Assembly (NCBI RefSeq): GCF_026151655.1
Contig: NZ_JAMQPN010000008.1
Span: forward strand, 101,449 to 165,448
Reading direction: 5' to 3'
Length of the DNA: 64,000 nt
DNA from: Leptospira soteropolitanensis
GTDB taxonomy: Bacteria > Spirochaetota > Leptospiria > Leptospirales > Leptospiraceae
Below are positions 1 through 10,486 of the stretch, piece by piece (position 1 is the first letter of the stretch; each line of letters starts with the position of its first letter). Both the position numbers and the translations under genes were made by a program. The notes under the pieces were generated by a model that was not told where the DNA came from, did not search any database, and saw only the letters and a list, made by a program, of their open reading frames with translations.

Positions 1-855
1 AAGTAATTCCAACCAACCAGAATGTTTGCAAACACTGCAACCATCCCCACCACAAACTAAACAGTTGATATCGAGTTCAAAACCTGGTTCCACAAACGGG
101 AAGTAACCGGGGCGAAGTCTTGTTTTAATTTCTTTACGAAAAACACGAGAAAGAAGTGTTTCCATTGTATAAATCAAATGAGCGACCGAAATATTTTCTC
201 CAACTACCATACCTTCCACTTGGTAAAAAGTATTTTCATGAGATGCATCTACTTCTTCATACCGAAACACACGACCAGGGGCAATGATCCGAAAAGGAGG
301 TTTTAGTTTGCGAAGGGCGCGAACTTGGATTGCGGAAGTATGGGTTCTAAGTAAGTTTCCATCGGCCGTATAAAACGTATCTTGCATATCTCGGGCAGGA
401 TGGTCTTCGGTAAAATTCAGAGCACCAAAATTGTTTTCATCGGTTTCTACTTCGGGTCCATCCATCACAGAAAAACCCATAGAGGTAAAAATATCTTCGA
501 TTTCATATTGGATTTGAGAAATAGGATGAAGGCTCCCTCTTTCTTTGTTTGCCAATGGTCGTAAACTATCAAAGAATTCTTGGCTGAGTTGGTTTTCATA
601 AAAACTTTCTTTTAAAGAATTTCTTTTGGTTTCCACAAAACTTTCGAGTCGGCTTTGCGCTTCGTTGGCCTGTTTCCCCACTGTTTTTTTCTCTTCTACA
701 GATAATGAAGCAAGGCCTTTTAATACAGAAGTGAGTTTTCCTTTTTTACCAATGAATTGGTTTTTAAGAGAATCCAAATCTTGTTCGGATGTGGCAGAAG
801 ATAAAACAGATTCCGCTTCTTTGACTAAGGCTTCGATTTCTTGGGATAGGCTCAT
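1..855 (-). CDS. pheS: Phenylalanine--tRNA ligase alpha subunit (3' end cut by the window)
   Basis: Class II aminoacyl-tRNA synthetase alpha subunit, which charges tRNA-Phe in the cytoplasm as part of an alpha2-beta2 enzyme. The N-terminal 100 residues form the expected coiled-coil arm. The catalytic core then follows, with the HPISQ stretch, the [11 protein letters not shown] motif and the motif 2 region ([12 protein letters not shown]). 285 codons are inside the window, so roughly the last 50-60 residues are missing beyond position 1. The ATG at 853-855 overlaps the TGA of the mpl-like gene (ATGA), which suggests translational coupling. pheT is expected just outside the window. Confidence 0.95.
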   Translation of the reverse strand, partial: MSLSQEIEALVKEAESVLSSATSEQDLDSLKNQFIGKKGKLTSVLKGLASLSVEEKKTVGKQANEAQSRLESFVETKRNSLKESFYENQLSQEFFDSLRPLANKERGSLHPISQIQYEIEDIFTSMGFSVMDGPEVETDENNFGALNFTEDHPARDMQDTFYTADGNLLRTHTSAIQVRALRKLKPPFRIIAPGRVFRYEEVDASHENTFYQVEGMVVGENISVAHLIYTMETLLSRVFRKEIKTRLRPGYFPFVEPGFELDINCLVCGGDGCSVCKHSGWLELL

Positions 856-2246
856 ACAGATTCTCGTAATTCGATTAATGATTTTAATTCAGGATAAATT
901 CCTCCAAAAGCCCCATTCGACATCGCAAGGATGATTACTTTTTCCTTTTGGAACTTTGGAAGAATCTTTTTTAAATGGGCAGGTATTTCTTTTGGGTCTT
1001 TCGCATACAAAGCTTCTTTCTTTGTATTCTTTGCGATGTCTTTTACTAATTTTTTGACATTCAATCGAAGGGATTTGTTTACTTTATCTACTTGGTAGAC
1101 TTCAGTAACAATACTCACATCACTTCCTTTAAAACATTTGGCAAAATCGTCTTGAAATATATTTCTATGCGAAGTAGCACTTCTTGGTTCGAAAAGGGAA
1201 ATGATTTTGTATCCAGGGTAAGCCTCTTTGTGAGCCTTTATGGTTTCTTGAATGGCCACGGGATGGTGGGCAAAATCTTCCACAAGCAAGCTTTTATCAG
1301 AAACAAATAGATTTTCTTGTCTTCGTTTGACACCGGGGAATGATTCCACTGCTTCTAATATTTCTTTTCTTTTTTGCGGAGCAATTTCTAGACAAATTCG
1401 AACCGCAACTTCCACATTGCGAAAATTATGTGATCCAATCAAGTTTGGCTTTAATTTGGTTTTCGTCCTTATCTCAGACAAAATGCCTTTTTCATATTTA
1501 AAAATGGAATTTTTATCCCCTAATTCAAAAGATTCCACAGGTGCATGTTTGTAATCTTTGGTGATCTCCACTAGATTCCGAGAACCTTTCCAATAGAATA
1601 CTTTACCACGCCCAGGAACTAAATTTAACAGACGTTTGAACATAGTTTTAATGGCACCAAGATCGGCAAAAATATCCGCATGATCAAAGTCGAGAGCATT
1701 CATTGCTAAATAATATGGTCTGTAATGTAAAAATTTAGAACTTTTGTCAAAGAAAGCGGAATCGTATTCATCCCCTTCAATGACAAAATAATCTCCTTCT
1801 CCAAGAGCAAATCCAGGGAATCCATCTTTACGAATCCCACCAACAAAAAGGCCGGGTTTCAGACCAATGGATTCTAAAATCCAGTGAGTTAAAAATGTAG
1901 TCGTTGTTTTTCCGTGAGTTCCCGAAATCACGATGGGTTTTTTTCCTTTGAGAAAAAAAGTTCCGATGGCCTCTGCCATACTCATGTATTCCATTCCAGT
2001 ATTTAGAACTTCTTCCACTTCTGGATTTCCACGAGAGATCGCATTCCCAATGATTACTAAATCAGCACCCTTTACATTTTCTTTACGATAACCAGATTTA
2101 GGTGACAAACCCCATTCTATCAATTTATCAGACATAGGTGGGTAAAGATTTTGATCGGAACCAGATACATCATGACCTTGATTTTTTAGCATATAGGCCA
2201 AATTTCCCATAGCAATTCCACCAATGCCTACCAAAAAGATTTTCAA
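852..2246 (-). CDS. mpl: UDP-N-acetylmuramate:L-Ala-gamma-D-Glu-meso-DAP ligase (Mpl-type Mur ligase)
   Basis: Mur ligase family, 464 aa. Mpl recycles cell-wall tripeptide by joining it to UDP-MurNAc in the cytoplasm. The N-terminal Rossmann motif (VGIGGIAMG) is followed by the YPPMS segment at residues 35-39, which is typical of Mpl rather than MurC. The ATP P-loop GTHGKTTTT is at residues 109-117, and DFAHHP lies in the C-terminal third. The start is a TTG at 2244-2246 that overlaps the TGA of the preceding gene (TTGA). MurC is the main alternative assignment, but the YPPMS segment favours Mpl. Confidence 0.85.
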   Translation of the reverse strand: MKIFLVGIGGIAMGNLAYMLKNQGHDVSGSDQNLYPPMSDKLIEWGLSPKSGYRKENVKGADLVIIGNAISRGNPEVEEVLNTGMEYMSMAEAIGTFFLKGKKPIVISGTHGKTTTTFLTHWILESIGLKPGLFVGGIRKDGFPGFALGEGDYFVIEGDEYDSAFFDKSSKFLHYRPYYLAMNALDFDHADIFADLGAIKTMFKRLLNLVPGRGKVFYWKGSRNLVEITKDYKHAPVESFELGDKNSIFKYEKGILSEIRTKTKLKPNLIGSHNFRNVEVAVRICLEIAPQKRKEILEAVESFPGVKRRQENLFVSDKSLLVEDFAHHPVAIQETIKAHKEAYPGYKIISLFEPRSATSHRNIFQDDFAKCFKGSDVSIVTEVYQVDKVNKSLRLNVKKLVKDIAKNTKKEALYAKDPKEIPAHLKKILPKFQKEKVIILAMSNGAFGGIYPELKSLIELRESV

Positions 2247-2887
2247 AAGAGTACCGTCCTAACCAGATTGTAAATAAATAGAGGAACTGAAACAAGAACC
2301 AAAAAAAACAAAACCACTTTCATAAGAAAAAAAAGAAAATCTAAAGAGGTCCATTCTCTTCGGTGCGAAAGATAATAATACGCTAAATGTAAGGAATACA
2401 AAAAACCGACACCTAATCCGAGTAAGGGGATTGGTGCAGGAAAAATCCAAAAGATGGCAGTGGCACTAAAAGGAAGAAAGGAAATCATAAACACATGCGG
2501 TTCTGGGCCTTCCCAATCTTTGGTTCGATCTCGCATTTGGTGGTACATTCGAAAACTATCAACCAACCGAATCACAAGATAGAAGCCTAAATAAAAAAAG
2601 AATAAGGTCAACATCCCCTGTGTGTAGGTTAATTTTGTTTCTTCATCCACCGTGGAAACTTTGAACAAAAGGATTTGGATTAAATTCCCAAAAAACTTTG
2701 CAATCGGTGCAAGCAGGATGAGCTGGAGATGAGCCAACCACAAATCACGCCCACCCAAATCCGTTTTATGGTAATAGGATTCGAAGGCAGACATTGGGGA
2801 ATAGAATAAATCTCGGATCATTTCCATCCGAGATGCGATTGTAGAAACTTTTTGCACCTTATTGGATTTTCTGGTTGGGACGCTCAT
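2243..2887 (-). CDS. Yip1-like multi-pass membrane protein
   Basis: About 214 aa with five or so hydrophobic segments, spaced like Yip1-domain proteins (N-terminal amphipathic stretch with [12 protein letters not shown], then clustered transmembrane helices). No enzymatic motif is visible. ATG at 2885-2887 was chosen as start; a GTG at 2897-2899 would add four residues. Both starts lie inside the 3' end of the DUF4340 gene, so the genes overlap by 29-41 bp. Function unknown. The position between an ABC exporter module and mpl suggests an envelope role, which is inference. Confidence 0.7.
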   Translation of the reverse strand: MSVPTRKSNKVQKVSTIASRMEMIRDLFYSPMSAFESYYHKTDLGGRDLWLAHLQLILLAPIAKFFGNLIQILLFKVSTVDEETKLTYTQGMLTLFFFYLGFYLVIRLVDSFRMYHQMRDRTKDWEGPEPHVFMISFLPFSATAIFWIFPAPIPLLGLGVGFLYSLHLAYYYLSHRREWTSLDFLFFLMKVVLFFLVLVSVPLFIYNLVRTVLF

Positions 2888-3932
2888 ACCGGGAAGCACT
2901 TTTCACTTTCATGACGGCATTCACCAAATTTTGGAAGGACTCTTCTTTCATCCAAGTAATAGATTCTGAAAAATATGGAACAAGCTCCCTACGAACCGGC
3001 CTCCACTTTCCCGAATCAGATTCCCAAAGTGGGTAAAAGGAAAGTCGATATTTGATTCCTTCTGATTGGGTTACATCCAATACTGCTTCGGGAACTGGGT
3101 TAGAGGAGAGTTCTGGAAACTGAGGAGCGCCAACCTCATCAGAATAAAACTCAACTTTTAGTCCTTTGACTACAGATTCCCATTGGTTTCCCACGTCCGG
3201 CGGCAGAACAATGCGTTCCCCTGTCGTTCGACTCCAATCATTAACATACACATTGTATTGGTTCTTTTTGGCACGATTTTCGGCCTTTACATTGATCACT
3301 TGGCCAGAAAAAGAAAGTTCTTTCAGGTAACCTTCGTTAAATGTAACATACATTTTTTCACGGAAACTGGTGGAAGGTGCTCGAAACTTTTCTATCAAAT
3401 AGTTATAAGGAGCTATGACTTCTTCATTCACCAAAACAGAAACACGACCTTCGTCGGCTCCAATCTTTTTACCGAAAAACAACTGTTTGTCTTTAGGAAA
3501 TTCAATATCGTTACCATTCTCCTCCGCCAATGATAAAGAAGGGGAACTCATACCCAAACAATAAGATTTTTGGATCTCAGGAGTCGACTTTTCAATCAAT
3601 TTCGTTTTAAGAACACTTAATTCTGAAAAACTATTTTTTACGTTATAATTTGCTTCATAAGAAACCTTATTTCCGTCTTTTGTAGAAGTTACTGTGTATA
3701 GTGGTGCTAAGTTCCATCCACGAGAGATTTTGCGTAAAACCATTTCCTCCTCTGCAAACTTTGGCTCCAAAACTCCACACCAATCTTCTTTTGGTGGGAT
3801 AAACCGAATGGCTTTCCAATCTTCTTTCCAAAAATTTGTTTCTGAAATATTTTCTGGATGGTCTTCCATCCAGTAGAAAAGCAAAAACAATCCAACAAAA
3901 GCAATAATGACTAAACTAATTTTCTGTTTCAT
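2859..3932 (-). CDS. DUF4340 domain protein, partner of the Gld-type ABC module
   Basis: 357 aa with a single N-terminal transmembrane helix (residues about 5-21), followed by a soluble, beta-rich periplasmic part. Proteins of the DUF4340 family are regularly encoded directly after GldG-like subunits of ABC-2 transporters, and this gene follows the GldG-like gene with an ATGA overlap (3929-3932). Its biochemical role is not known. I infer that it works in complex with the preceding membrane-anchored GldG-like protein. Confidence 0.75.
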   Translation of the reverse strand: MKQKISLVIIAFVGLFLLFYWMEDHPENISETNFWKEDWKAIRFIPPKEDWCGVLEPKFAEEEMVLRKISRGWNLAPLYTVTSTKDGNKVSYEANYNVKNSFSELSVLKTKLIEKSTPEIQKSYCLGMSSPSLSLAEENGNDIEFPKDKQLFFGKKIGADEGRVSVLVNEEVIAPYNYLIEKFRAPSTSFREKMYVTFNEGYLKELSFSGQVINVKAENRAKKNQYNVYVNDWSRTTGERIVLPPDVGNQWESVVKGLKVEFYSDEVGAPQFPELSSNPVPEAVLDVTQSEGIKYRLSFYPLWESDSGKWRPVRRELVPYFSESITWMKEESFQNLVNAVMKVKSASRYERPNQKIQ

Positions 3933-5800
3933 ACTTCAATCATAGAACTCTTTCGTCTAGCATACACAAAGTAAGATCCAACTGCCAAAATAAATCCTGG
4001 AAACAAAAATACACCAATCACCCAAGCAACTAACTTTTGATTGTCGGAAAGTGAAATGGTATCTAGTTCTTCTTTTTTGAGAGGAATTTCTGCAACAGCC
4101 GTGTCTTGGAATAAACCTGTGATCGATACAGTTGAAAACTGAGAGTTCATGGCATATGGGATGAACTGATCAGTAATCCAAGAAGTTCCCGTATGAAGAA
4201 TGATTTTTCCTGTTTTATCATTGGTTAAGGACATTGGAGTTAGAACGATAGAGAGAATTTTACTTTCTCTTTTTTCATTTGGATCTAATTTTCCATTTTT
4301 ATTTTCATCTGAATAAGCTTCGTAACCAGATTCCAGTAAAGTTTCAGACTTATACGAATGAGGAGATGGGGCAGTCGCATCGGTTTCCAAATAACCACTG
4401 TAAGGGAATAAAATTCCCATATCTTTTTTTTGTAATAAATCAGTGAGTCTGTGGTCTGGAAAACGTTTTGCCACTACAAACCCTGGTTTTTCATCTCTTT
4501 CAATGAGCGGTGAAGATTTAAACTTGAGGCCTGCACTTGCCAACAACCAACTAAAGTCTTCGTTGCCTTTCGGCTCCATTGTAATAAGAAGTTTTCCATT
4601 TTTCTCTAGAACAAATTTGGTTAGTTCTTCCTTAGCTTCCTTGGAAAAAGGAACTGTTGGGCCAAGAATCACCAACATTTCTGCATCTTCTGGTAATTTA
4701 GAAGGCCAACCTTGCGCAAATCCCCACTCTGCTACTTTAAAATTTAAAAACTGCAACGATGAAACAAATCGGTTTACTTGTTCGTTCGGCAGAGCTTTAA
4801 AAGACATTCCGTATCTTTCCCCATTGGAAACGGTAAAATAAACCTTTTTCTGTTCGGTCGTGACGTTTAGAAGTGCACCAACTAACTTCCGCTCTAGATC
4901 CTCTAAATCTTTAGGTTCTTTTGCAATAACACGCTCTTCCACAAAAGGAGTACCAGATGAGAGTAAAGATTGTTTCTTCGAACGAACAAAGATGGTTCCA
5001 TTGGAAACCTGACCAAACTCTTTTAATAAATCAACTTCTACATCCGCATTAATAAATTGAACAGTGATATGAGAGTTTTCGGCTTTAATTTGGTCCAAAA
5101 GTATTTCTATATCGGGGCGAACTCGAGTGAGCGCAAACGCGGACAACTTATCACCATTTGCGGGTCCATCTGCTTCTAACGGACGAGGGTAAAATGCAGT
5201 GATAGTAACATCTTTTGCGATTGGTTTGATTAGGTTTCTGGAAATTTGGGAAAGGGAAAATTTTCCCTGACTACTCAAATCGAAGTTATAGTTTCGTTTG
5301 ATTGCAAAATAGTTAACAGCAACTAAAATGGGAAGAACAAATAGAAATCCTAAAACAGCATTTTGTAAAAGTGAGCTTTTTGATTTTGCTAAATTACTTT
5401 GTGCCTCTAAGGAAGACTTCCCAATCTCGAGTAAGATGATTTGGAGAAGGAATACGATAGAAAATAAAACTACACAAAGGAGTAAAAACTCCCTTACTTT
5501 TGGAATCGCACTAACCTCTTCATTAAAACCCGAAATCGGTTTTAAATCTAAAAAATCCCGCAAAACGGAAAACAAAAAAGCTCCGATTCCAAAACTGGCA
5601 GCAATATAACGATTTTGATCTTCCTTTCGTAAGCCCTTAGAAAAGGCACGAACAATGGTATCGGAAGCCAAAAATAAAAAGATCACTCCTAAAAAAATAA
5701 TTCTTCTTTTAGGATCTACGACCATACCATCAAACAAGAAGTAGGCGAAAAGAGAAAATAAACTTACGAAAGGTAAAATTCTATCTGCTGTTAAAAACAT
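3929..5800 (-). CDS. GldG-family ABC transporter auxiliary protein
   Basis: 623 aa. Four hydrophobic segments lie in the first 170 residues (the fourth is the one before NYFAIKRNYNFDLSSQGKFSLS), then a large extracytoplasmic domain of the ABC_transp_aux/GldG type, and a final transmembrane helix near residues 595-615. The NFDLSSQGKFSLS stretch corresponds to the conserved start of the GldG periplasmic domain (usually D-LT-xxrySLS). The gene follows the permease gene by 3 bp. The family is named for Flavobacterium gliding, but homologues are widespread in non-gliding bacteria, so no motility role can be read from it. Confidence 0.85.
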   Translation of the reverse strand: MFLTADRILPFVSLFSLFAYFLFDGMVVDPKRRIIFLGVIFLFLASDTIVRAFSKGLRKEDQNRYIAASFGIGAFLFSVLRDFLDLKPISGFNEEVSAIPKVREFLLLCVVLFSIVFLLQIILLEIGKSSLEAQSNLAKSKSSLLQNAVLGFLFVLPILVAVNYFAIKRNYNFDLSSQGKFSLSQISRNLIKPIAKDVTITAFYPRPLEADGPANGDKLSAFALTRVRPDIEILLDQIKAENSHITVQFINADVEVDLLKEFGQVSNGTIFVRSKKQSLLSSGTPFVEERVIAKEPKDLEDLERKLVGALLNVTTEQKKVYFTVSNGERYGMSFKALPNEQVNRFVSSLQFLNFKVAEWGFAQGWPSKLPEDAEMLVILGPTVPFSKEAKEELTKFVLEKNGKLLITMEPKGNEDFSWLLASAGLKFKSSPLIERDEKPGFVVAKRFPDHRLTDLLQKKDMGILFPYSGYLETDATAPSPHSYKSETLLESGYEAYSDENKNGKLDPNEKRESKILSIVLTPMSLTNDKTGKIILHTGTSWITDQFIPYAMNSQFSTVSITGLFQDTAVAEIPLKKEELDTISLSDNQKLVAWVIGVFLFPGFILAVGSYFVYARRKSSMIEV

Positions 5801-5803
5801 GTT

Positions 5804-6535
5804 CTAACCCCTCCATCTCCTGGATTCCAAAACCTTTACGGTAAGATATAAAAACAAAAATGTTCCACTTAAGAAAAAAACAATCCCAGTCAATGGGACA
5901 ACCCCTTTAGCAAAAGCGGCAAAGTGTGAAAAAATATGTAGGTGGAAAAGAACCTTTCTCGTTGTTGCCTGAAATAGGTGTGAAAAATATCCCACAACCC
6001 AAAGTGTCAAAATGATGAGCACCGAAATCAACAGCGATATCATTTGGTTTTTGCCAAGACTTGATCCAAACATTCCAATCGTGAAGGTAAAAACACCTAA
6101 CAAAAACACGCCGACACTACCTGCAGCTACCATATAAAACGGAGCTTTCCAAAAAGAGTATAACAACAAAGGAAAGAGTCCGTTGATAAAGATGGTAATG
6201 ATTCCACAAACAGTAACACCAAAAAGAAATTTACCAAAAACAATTTCCAAATCTGTGACTGGAGATGTAAAAAGTAATTCCAAAGTTCCTTTGTTTCTTT
6301 CTTCCACAATGGAACCCATTGAAATGATGACCATTGCAATAAGTATTGTTGTCATAAAGGAAATAAAAGTAATATAGGTTGCTATCTCATAATTGGCAGT
6401 ACCATTAAAATTTAAAATCATCACGAAGAGTGCATTGAGAAATGCCGTTCCTCCGAGGACCAATGGTCCCATATAAGTTCCAAAAAATAATCGTAATTCT
6501 TTTTTATAGATCCAAACAGCCGTTTGCCAGTTCAT
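5804..6535 (-). CDS. ABC-2 type transporter permease (GldF-like)
   Basis: 243 aa with six predicted membrane helices. The [26 protein letters not shown] segment is the coupling region characteristic of ABC-2 permeases (it faces the ATPase). The start ATG overlaps the TGA of the ATPase gene (ATGA at 6532-6535), and the GldG-like gene follows directly. Together these form one exporter operon: ATPase, permease, GldG-like, DUF4340. Substrate unknown. Confidence 0.88.
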   Translation of the reverse strand: MNWQTAVWIYKKELRLFFGTYMGPLVLGGTAFLNALFVMILNFNGTANYEIATYITFISFMTTILIAMVIISMGSIVEERNKGTLELLFTSPVTDLEIVFGKFLFGVTVCGIITIFINGLFPLLLYSFWKAPFYMVAAGSVGVFLLGVFTFTIGMFGSSLGKNQMISLLISVLIILTLWVVGYFSHLFQATTRKVLFHLHIFSHFAAFAKGVVPLTGIVFFLSGTFLFLYLTVKVLESRRWRG

Positions 6536-7461
6536 ATTTTCTCCATAAAAATCTGTTCTAAAGACACTTCTTGTTTTTTTAAAGATTCAATTTGAATTCC
6601 AATACTGAGTGCTTTGGAAAACAATGATTCTTTAAATTGTTTTGGATTTGTTGTTCGAACCAAAAACTGAATTTCTTCTTTGTTGGTTCCAAGTTCGGTC
6701 ACCGTATCTGATCCACCAAGCACTGATTTCACAAATGTAAGAAGCTCGCTTGAATCTTTACCAGATAAGCCAACCTCCCATCCAGCTAGACGATTCATTT
6801 CTTCCTCTAATCTTGATAAAGAAAGCTCTTGTTTCAAACTTCCTTTGTGTAAAAATAAAAATTTATCACAAGTTTTATATATCTCAGTTAAGATATGACT
6901 TGAGATCAAAACAGTATGATCTCCCGCCAAACTTCGAATTAAATTTCTTATTTCTACAATTTGTTTTGGATCAAGCCCAGAAATTGGTTCGTCCATAATC
7001 ACAATCTCAGGATCTCCCAGGATTGCTTGGGCAATTCCCACACGTTTCCGGTATCCTAATGACAAAGTACCGATTAACTTATCTTTAACAGCCGTAATGT
7101 TAGTTTTTACAAGAACCTTTTCCACTTCTGAAGCAAGTTTCGATTCTTCGATCTTTTTGATCCGACCAACGAATTGAAGATATTCCGTGATGGTCATATC
7201 TTCGTAGAGAGGAGGAGTTTCGGGTAAATAACCGATTTTCTGTTTTGCCTCCAAAGGGAAGTCAAAGATAAACTTTCCATCAATCGAAGCATCTCCAGCA
7301 CTGGGGATCAAATACCCGGTCAGGATTCGAATTGTCGTGGTTTTCCCGGCTCCGTTGAGTCCCAAAAGACCCACGATTTCGCCTTTTTCTAATTTGAAAT
7401 TAAGCCCTGAGATGGCTCGTTTTTCGCCGTAAAATTTTGATAAATTGCTGACTTGAATCAT
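6532..7461 (-). CDS. ABC transporter ATP-binding protein (GldA-like)
   Basis: 309 aa. Walker [10 protein letters not shown] is at residues 34-42, the Q-loop follows in the YLPETPP region, the ABC signature appears as LSLGYRKR, and Walker B is IVIMDEP followed by the D-loop SGLDP. A C-terminal extension of about 90 residues resembles the regulatory tail of ABC-2 ATPases. It is the first gene of the exporter operon. The intergenic space to the divergent histidine kinase is only 32 bp, so the two promoters must overlap. Confidence 0.92.
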   Translation of the reverse strand: MIQVSNLSKFYGEKRAISGLNFKLEKGEIVGLLGLNGAGKTTTIRILTGYLIPSAGDASIDGKFIFDFPLEAKQKIGYLPETPPLYEDMTITEYLQFVGRIKKIEESKLASEVEKVLVKTNITAVKDKLIGTLSLGYRKRVGIAQAILGDPEIVIMDEPISGLDPKQIVEIRNLIRSLAGDHTVLISSHILTEIYKTCDKFLFLHKGSLKQELSLSRLEEEMNRLAGWEVGLSGKDSSELLTFVKSVLGGSDTVTELGTNKEEIQFLVRTTNPKQFKESLFSKALSIGIQIESLKKQEVSLEQIFMEKI

Positions 7462-7493
7462 AACTCTGGTTTAGTTTTCGTATACCTGCACCT

Positions 7494-9005
7494 ATGAATG
7501 AATTTCTGGAAAAAATCAAAAGCTTTTTCAAGGATGAAGACAGCTTTTTTGATGCAAAGCAACTTCTGCAACAGAATTGGCACAAATTTGTCCCTCAATA
7601 CTTCGACAAAATCCTGGAAACTCGCGCAAACGCCGTTTTTGTTTTGGACAAGAATCTAAATTATACCTACGTGAACTCCGCGGCAGAAAGTATGGTGGAA
7701 AAAACCACCAGTCAAATGTTAGGGCAAAACATTTGGAATCTGTTTCCAAACTTGGATGAATCCGAATTTGGTAAAAAATTATCCGAATCCATCAAAAACC
7801 GAGAATCTTTCCAATCCGACGAATTCTTTTTAGAATCAAAAGGATGGTTTGCAACGCAAGTTTTTCCTCAAGAAAATTTTACAATCCTCATTGCAACAGA
7901 AATCACTGCAGAAAAAAACGCTCGAGATAACTATAGTCAAGTTTTAAATAAAAACAAAGCAATCCTAAGTGCCCTACCGGACAAATTGTACGGAATTAAA
8001 AAAGATGGAACCGTGATTGACCACAAAGAATTCCCGGATTTTAAAGGTTGGGATTCTTCTCATGAAAGCAATATCAGATTTACCCGAGTGGAAAACTTAT
8101 TCCCAACAAGGAAAATCTCAGAAATAGAATCGCTCCTAGAGCAAGTTTTAGAAGTTGGTGGTACAAAAACTTACGAATATTCGATCGAAGATTATGATGG
8201 CGAAAAATATTTTGAAGCCAGATTCACAAAAACAGGTGAAGAAGATGTCCTTGCAATCGTTCGAAATATCACCGAACGTAAAAAAGCTGAGGCCTTAAAA
8301 AATGAATTTATTAGTTTAGTAAGTCACGAACTAAGGACTCCTTTAACATCTATTAAAGGGTCAATAGATTTACTACTTGCAGGTGTAGCGGGAGAACTTT
8401 CCAACCAAACTAAATCCCTTCTAAATATCTGTCGCAAAAACACTCAAAGACTCGTTCGTTTTGTTACAGACTTACTTGATATTGAAGCTCTTGACTCGGG
8501 TAATATTAATTTTAAATTTAGAATCTATCGATTAGAAGAAATCTTACAAAGTTCTGTAGATGGAATGAGAACTTTTGCAGAACAATACCATGTACTACTT
8601 AATTATGATCAAAACTTTCCTTCAACTACTGTTTATGTGGATGAAGACAGATTAAATCACTGTATCACCAATCTAATTTCTAATGCAGTGAAATACACAC
8701 CTAAATTTTCAGAAGTTTATATCACAGTAGTTCCCTCAGAGACACATGCAAAAATATTGATTAAAGACAACGGTCCAGGAATTGATCCCAATTTTGCACC
8801 AAGGTTATTTCATAGGTTTGCTCAGGGAGCACCACCTAAAGATAAACTAGTGGGGGGTTCAGGTCTTGGACTTTCGATCACGAAAGGGTTTGTAGAAGCG
8901 ATGAAAGGTAAAATATTTTTTACCTCTGATGATAACGGAACGGTTTTTACTATTGAGTTCCCGATTATTAAACCTGGATCTATTCCTTCTGGATACAACC
9001 AATGA
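7494..9005 (+). CDS. PAS-domain sensor histidine kinase
   Basis: 503 aa, no transmembrane helices, so probably cytoplasmic. Two PAS-type domains occupy about residues 40-140 and 150-255. The HisKA domain follows with the phospho-accepting histidine in SHELRTPL at residue 278. The HATPase domain has the N-box (NLISNAVKY), G1 (DNGPGID) and G2 (GGSGLGL). The TGA overlaps the ATG of the response-regulator gene (ATGA at 9002-9005), making a two-gene two-component unit. Ligand unknown. Confidence 0.92.
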   Translation: MNEFLEKIKSFFKDEDSFFDAKQLLQQNWHKFVPQYFDKILETRANAVFVLDKNLNYTYVNSAAESMVEKTTSQMLGQNIWNLFPNLDESEFGKKLSESIKNRESFQSDEFFLESKGWFATQVFPQENFTILIATEITAEKNARDNYSQVLNKNKAILSALPDKLYGIKKDGTVIDHKEFPDFKGWDSSHESNIRFTRVENLFPTRKISEIESLLEQVLEVGGTKTYEYSIEDYDGEKYFEARFTKTGEEDVLAIVRNITERKKAEALKNEFISLVSHELRTPLTSIKGSIDLLLAGVAGELSNQTKSLLNICRKNTQRLVRFVTDLLDIEALDSGNINFKFRIYRLEEILQSSVDGMRTFAEQYHVLLNYDQNFPSTTVYVDEDRLNHCITNLISNAVKYTPKFSEVYITVVPSETHAKILIKDNGPGIDPNFAPRLFHRFAQGAPPKDKLVGGSGLGLSITKGFVEAMKGKIFFTSDDNGTVFTIEFPIIKPGSIPSGYNQ

Positions 9006-9400
9006 CAGAATCAATTTTAAGACACGTTTTAATTGTTGAGGATGAAGAAGATATTGTAGAAATTCTTCGAATTGCTCTGGAGTTTAATTCCGATTACCAG
9101 GTAAGTTTTGCCAAAACAGGACCAGAAGGATTACAAAAGGCAATTATTTTACAACCCGACTTAATCTTGTTAGATGTTTTAATGCCAGGAATGAATGGAA
9201 TGGAACTAATCGAAGAATTAAAAATTTTTCCAGAAACCAAAGAAATTCCTGTTGCTTTCATTACTTCACGCGTTTTAAAAAATGAAATTTTGGAATACCA
9301 GCGAAGAGGGGGTATCGGAGTGATCGAAAAACCCTTTGCCCCTCTTGAGATCGCCGATAAAATTCAAATTCTCTGGGAAGACTCAAAAAAAAATCGTTAG
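9002..9400 (+). CDS. Single-domain response regulator
   Basis: 132 aa consisting only of a CheY-like receiver domain. The acidic pair is in VEDEED (residues 12-17), the phosphorylated aspartate is D58 in LLDVLMPG, and the conserved lysine is in EKPF. There is no output domain, so it signals by protein contact or acts as an intermediate in a phosphorelay. It is coupled to the histidine kinase by a 4-bp overlap. Its 3' end is 2 bp from the convergent kinase gene. Confidence 0.92.
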   Translation: MTESILRHVLIVEDEEDIVEILRIALEFNSDYQVSFAKTGPEGLQKAIILQPDLILLDVLMPGMNGMELIEELKIFPETKEIPVAFITSRVLKNEILEYQRRGGIGVIEKPFAPLEIADKIQILWEDSKKNR

Positions 9401-9402
9401 TC

Positions 9403-10404
9403 TTATTTGTCGCTGAAGCCTTCCAAAATTTCGTCTTGTCTACCCATCAAACGAACAGACAATCGAGGTCCTACTTCACAAACAATGCGAGAAGCGACAT
9501 AGTTACCCCAACGTGCTGATTTTTGTGCAGAGTAACCTTGTGTTAATCCATACAATACTCCCGCAGCAAAGGCATCACCAGCTCCCGTAGTATCAATTGG
9601 TTTTACAGGAAAACCTGGAACCAAAGTTATCTTTCCATTTTCAGCAACATAAGCTCCTTCTTTACCAGCAGTCATAAAAACCAAAGGACAAAGTTTGGAA
9701 ATAAAGGTCACCGCTTCTTCTGCAGTTTTTGCACCGCTAATAGCTAAACCTTCTTCTGTATTACAAAAAATCACATCGACATATTCCTTTGTTAGGTGAA
9801 TAAATTCTTCCCGCGAACGATTTACACAAAATGGGTCACTATAAGTAAAAGAAACCTTTACATTGTTTTCTTTAGCGACTTTCATAGTGAGTTCACTTGC
9901 TTTTTTGGTAGAATCGCCGTCCCACAAATAACCTTCCACATAAACAAATTTACTTTTCTTTAAATTATCTACATCGATGTCATTTGGTCCAAGTGATGTT
10001 GATATCGCAAGATTGGTAAGCATAGTTCTTTCTGCATCAGGCGTAGTTAATACAACGCAAGTTCCAGTATGACCATTTGAATCTGGTTTGGTTTCAAATA
10101 AAACACCTGCGTCTTCCATATCTTTTTTGTAAAATTCACCATAAGTATCATGGGTGACTTTTCCCGTGTAACAGCAGGTTCCACCTGAATTTGCAATGGC
10201 AATCATCGTGTTGGCAGCACTCCCACCGGAGCGAAGTTCTTTCTTTTCATCATGAAGATCAGCAAGAATTTGACCTTGTCTGGATTCATCGACAAGAGTC
10301 ATTACACCCTTAGTGATATTTTGTTTTTCTAAAAAATTGGGACTGATAAAGGCAATGATATCTACCAAGGCGTTCCCTACGCCGAATACGTCGTAATGCT
10401 TCAT
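9403..10404 (-). CDS. PfkB-family carbohydrate/nucleoside kinase, probably adenosine kinase
   Basis: 333 aa from the ATG at 10402-10404. The N-terminal GNALVDI motif, the GGSAANTM substrate-binding motif and the C-terminal PfkB signature DTTGAGDAFAAGV (catalytic Asp) are all present. Length and the YDVFGVGNALVDI start match the adenosine kinase/YegV-like group in spirochaetes and other bacteria. An in-frame TTG at 10441-10443 would add 13 residues, but the ATG fits the family start. Exact substrate (adenosine versus sugar) is not proven by the sequence. Confidence 0.85.
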   Translation of the reverse strand: MKHYDVFGVGNALVDIIAFISPNFLEKQNITKGVMTLVDESRQGQILADLHDEKKELRSGGSAANTMIAIANSGGTCCYTGKVTHDTYGEFYKKDMEDAGVLFETKPDSNGHTGTCVVLTTPDAERTMLTNLAISTSLGPNDIDVDNLKKSKFVYVEGYLWDGDSTKKASELTMKVAKENNVKVSFTYSDPFCVNRSREEFIHLTKEYVDVIFCNTEEGLAISGAKTAEEAVTFISKLCPLVFMTAGKEGAYVAENGKITLVPGFPVKPIDTTGAGDAFAAGVLYGLTQGYSAQKSARWGNYVASRIVCEVGPRLSVRLMGRQDEILEGFSDK

Positions 10405-10486
10405 GGGGACAATGCTTTTTTCCTTTAGGGAATTGACACGCAATTTTCCTAATTCAGTTTGGCAGGTACCGAGAAAATACTCTTCA

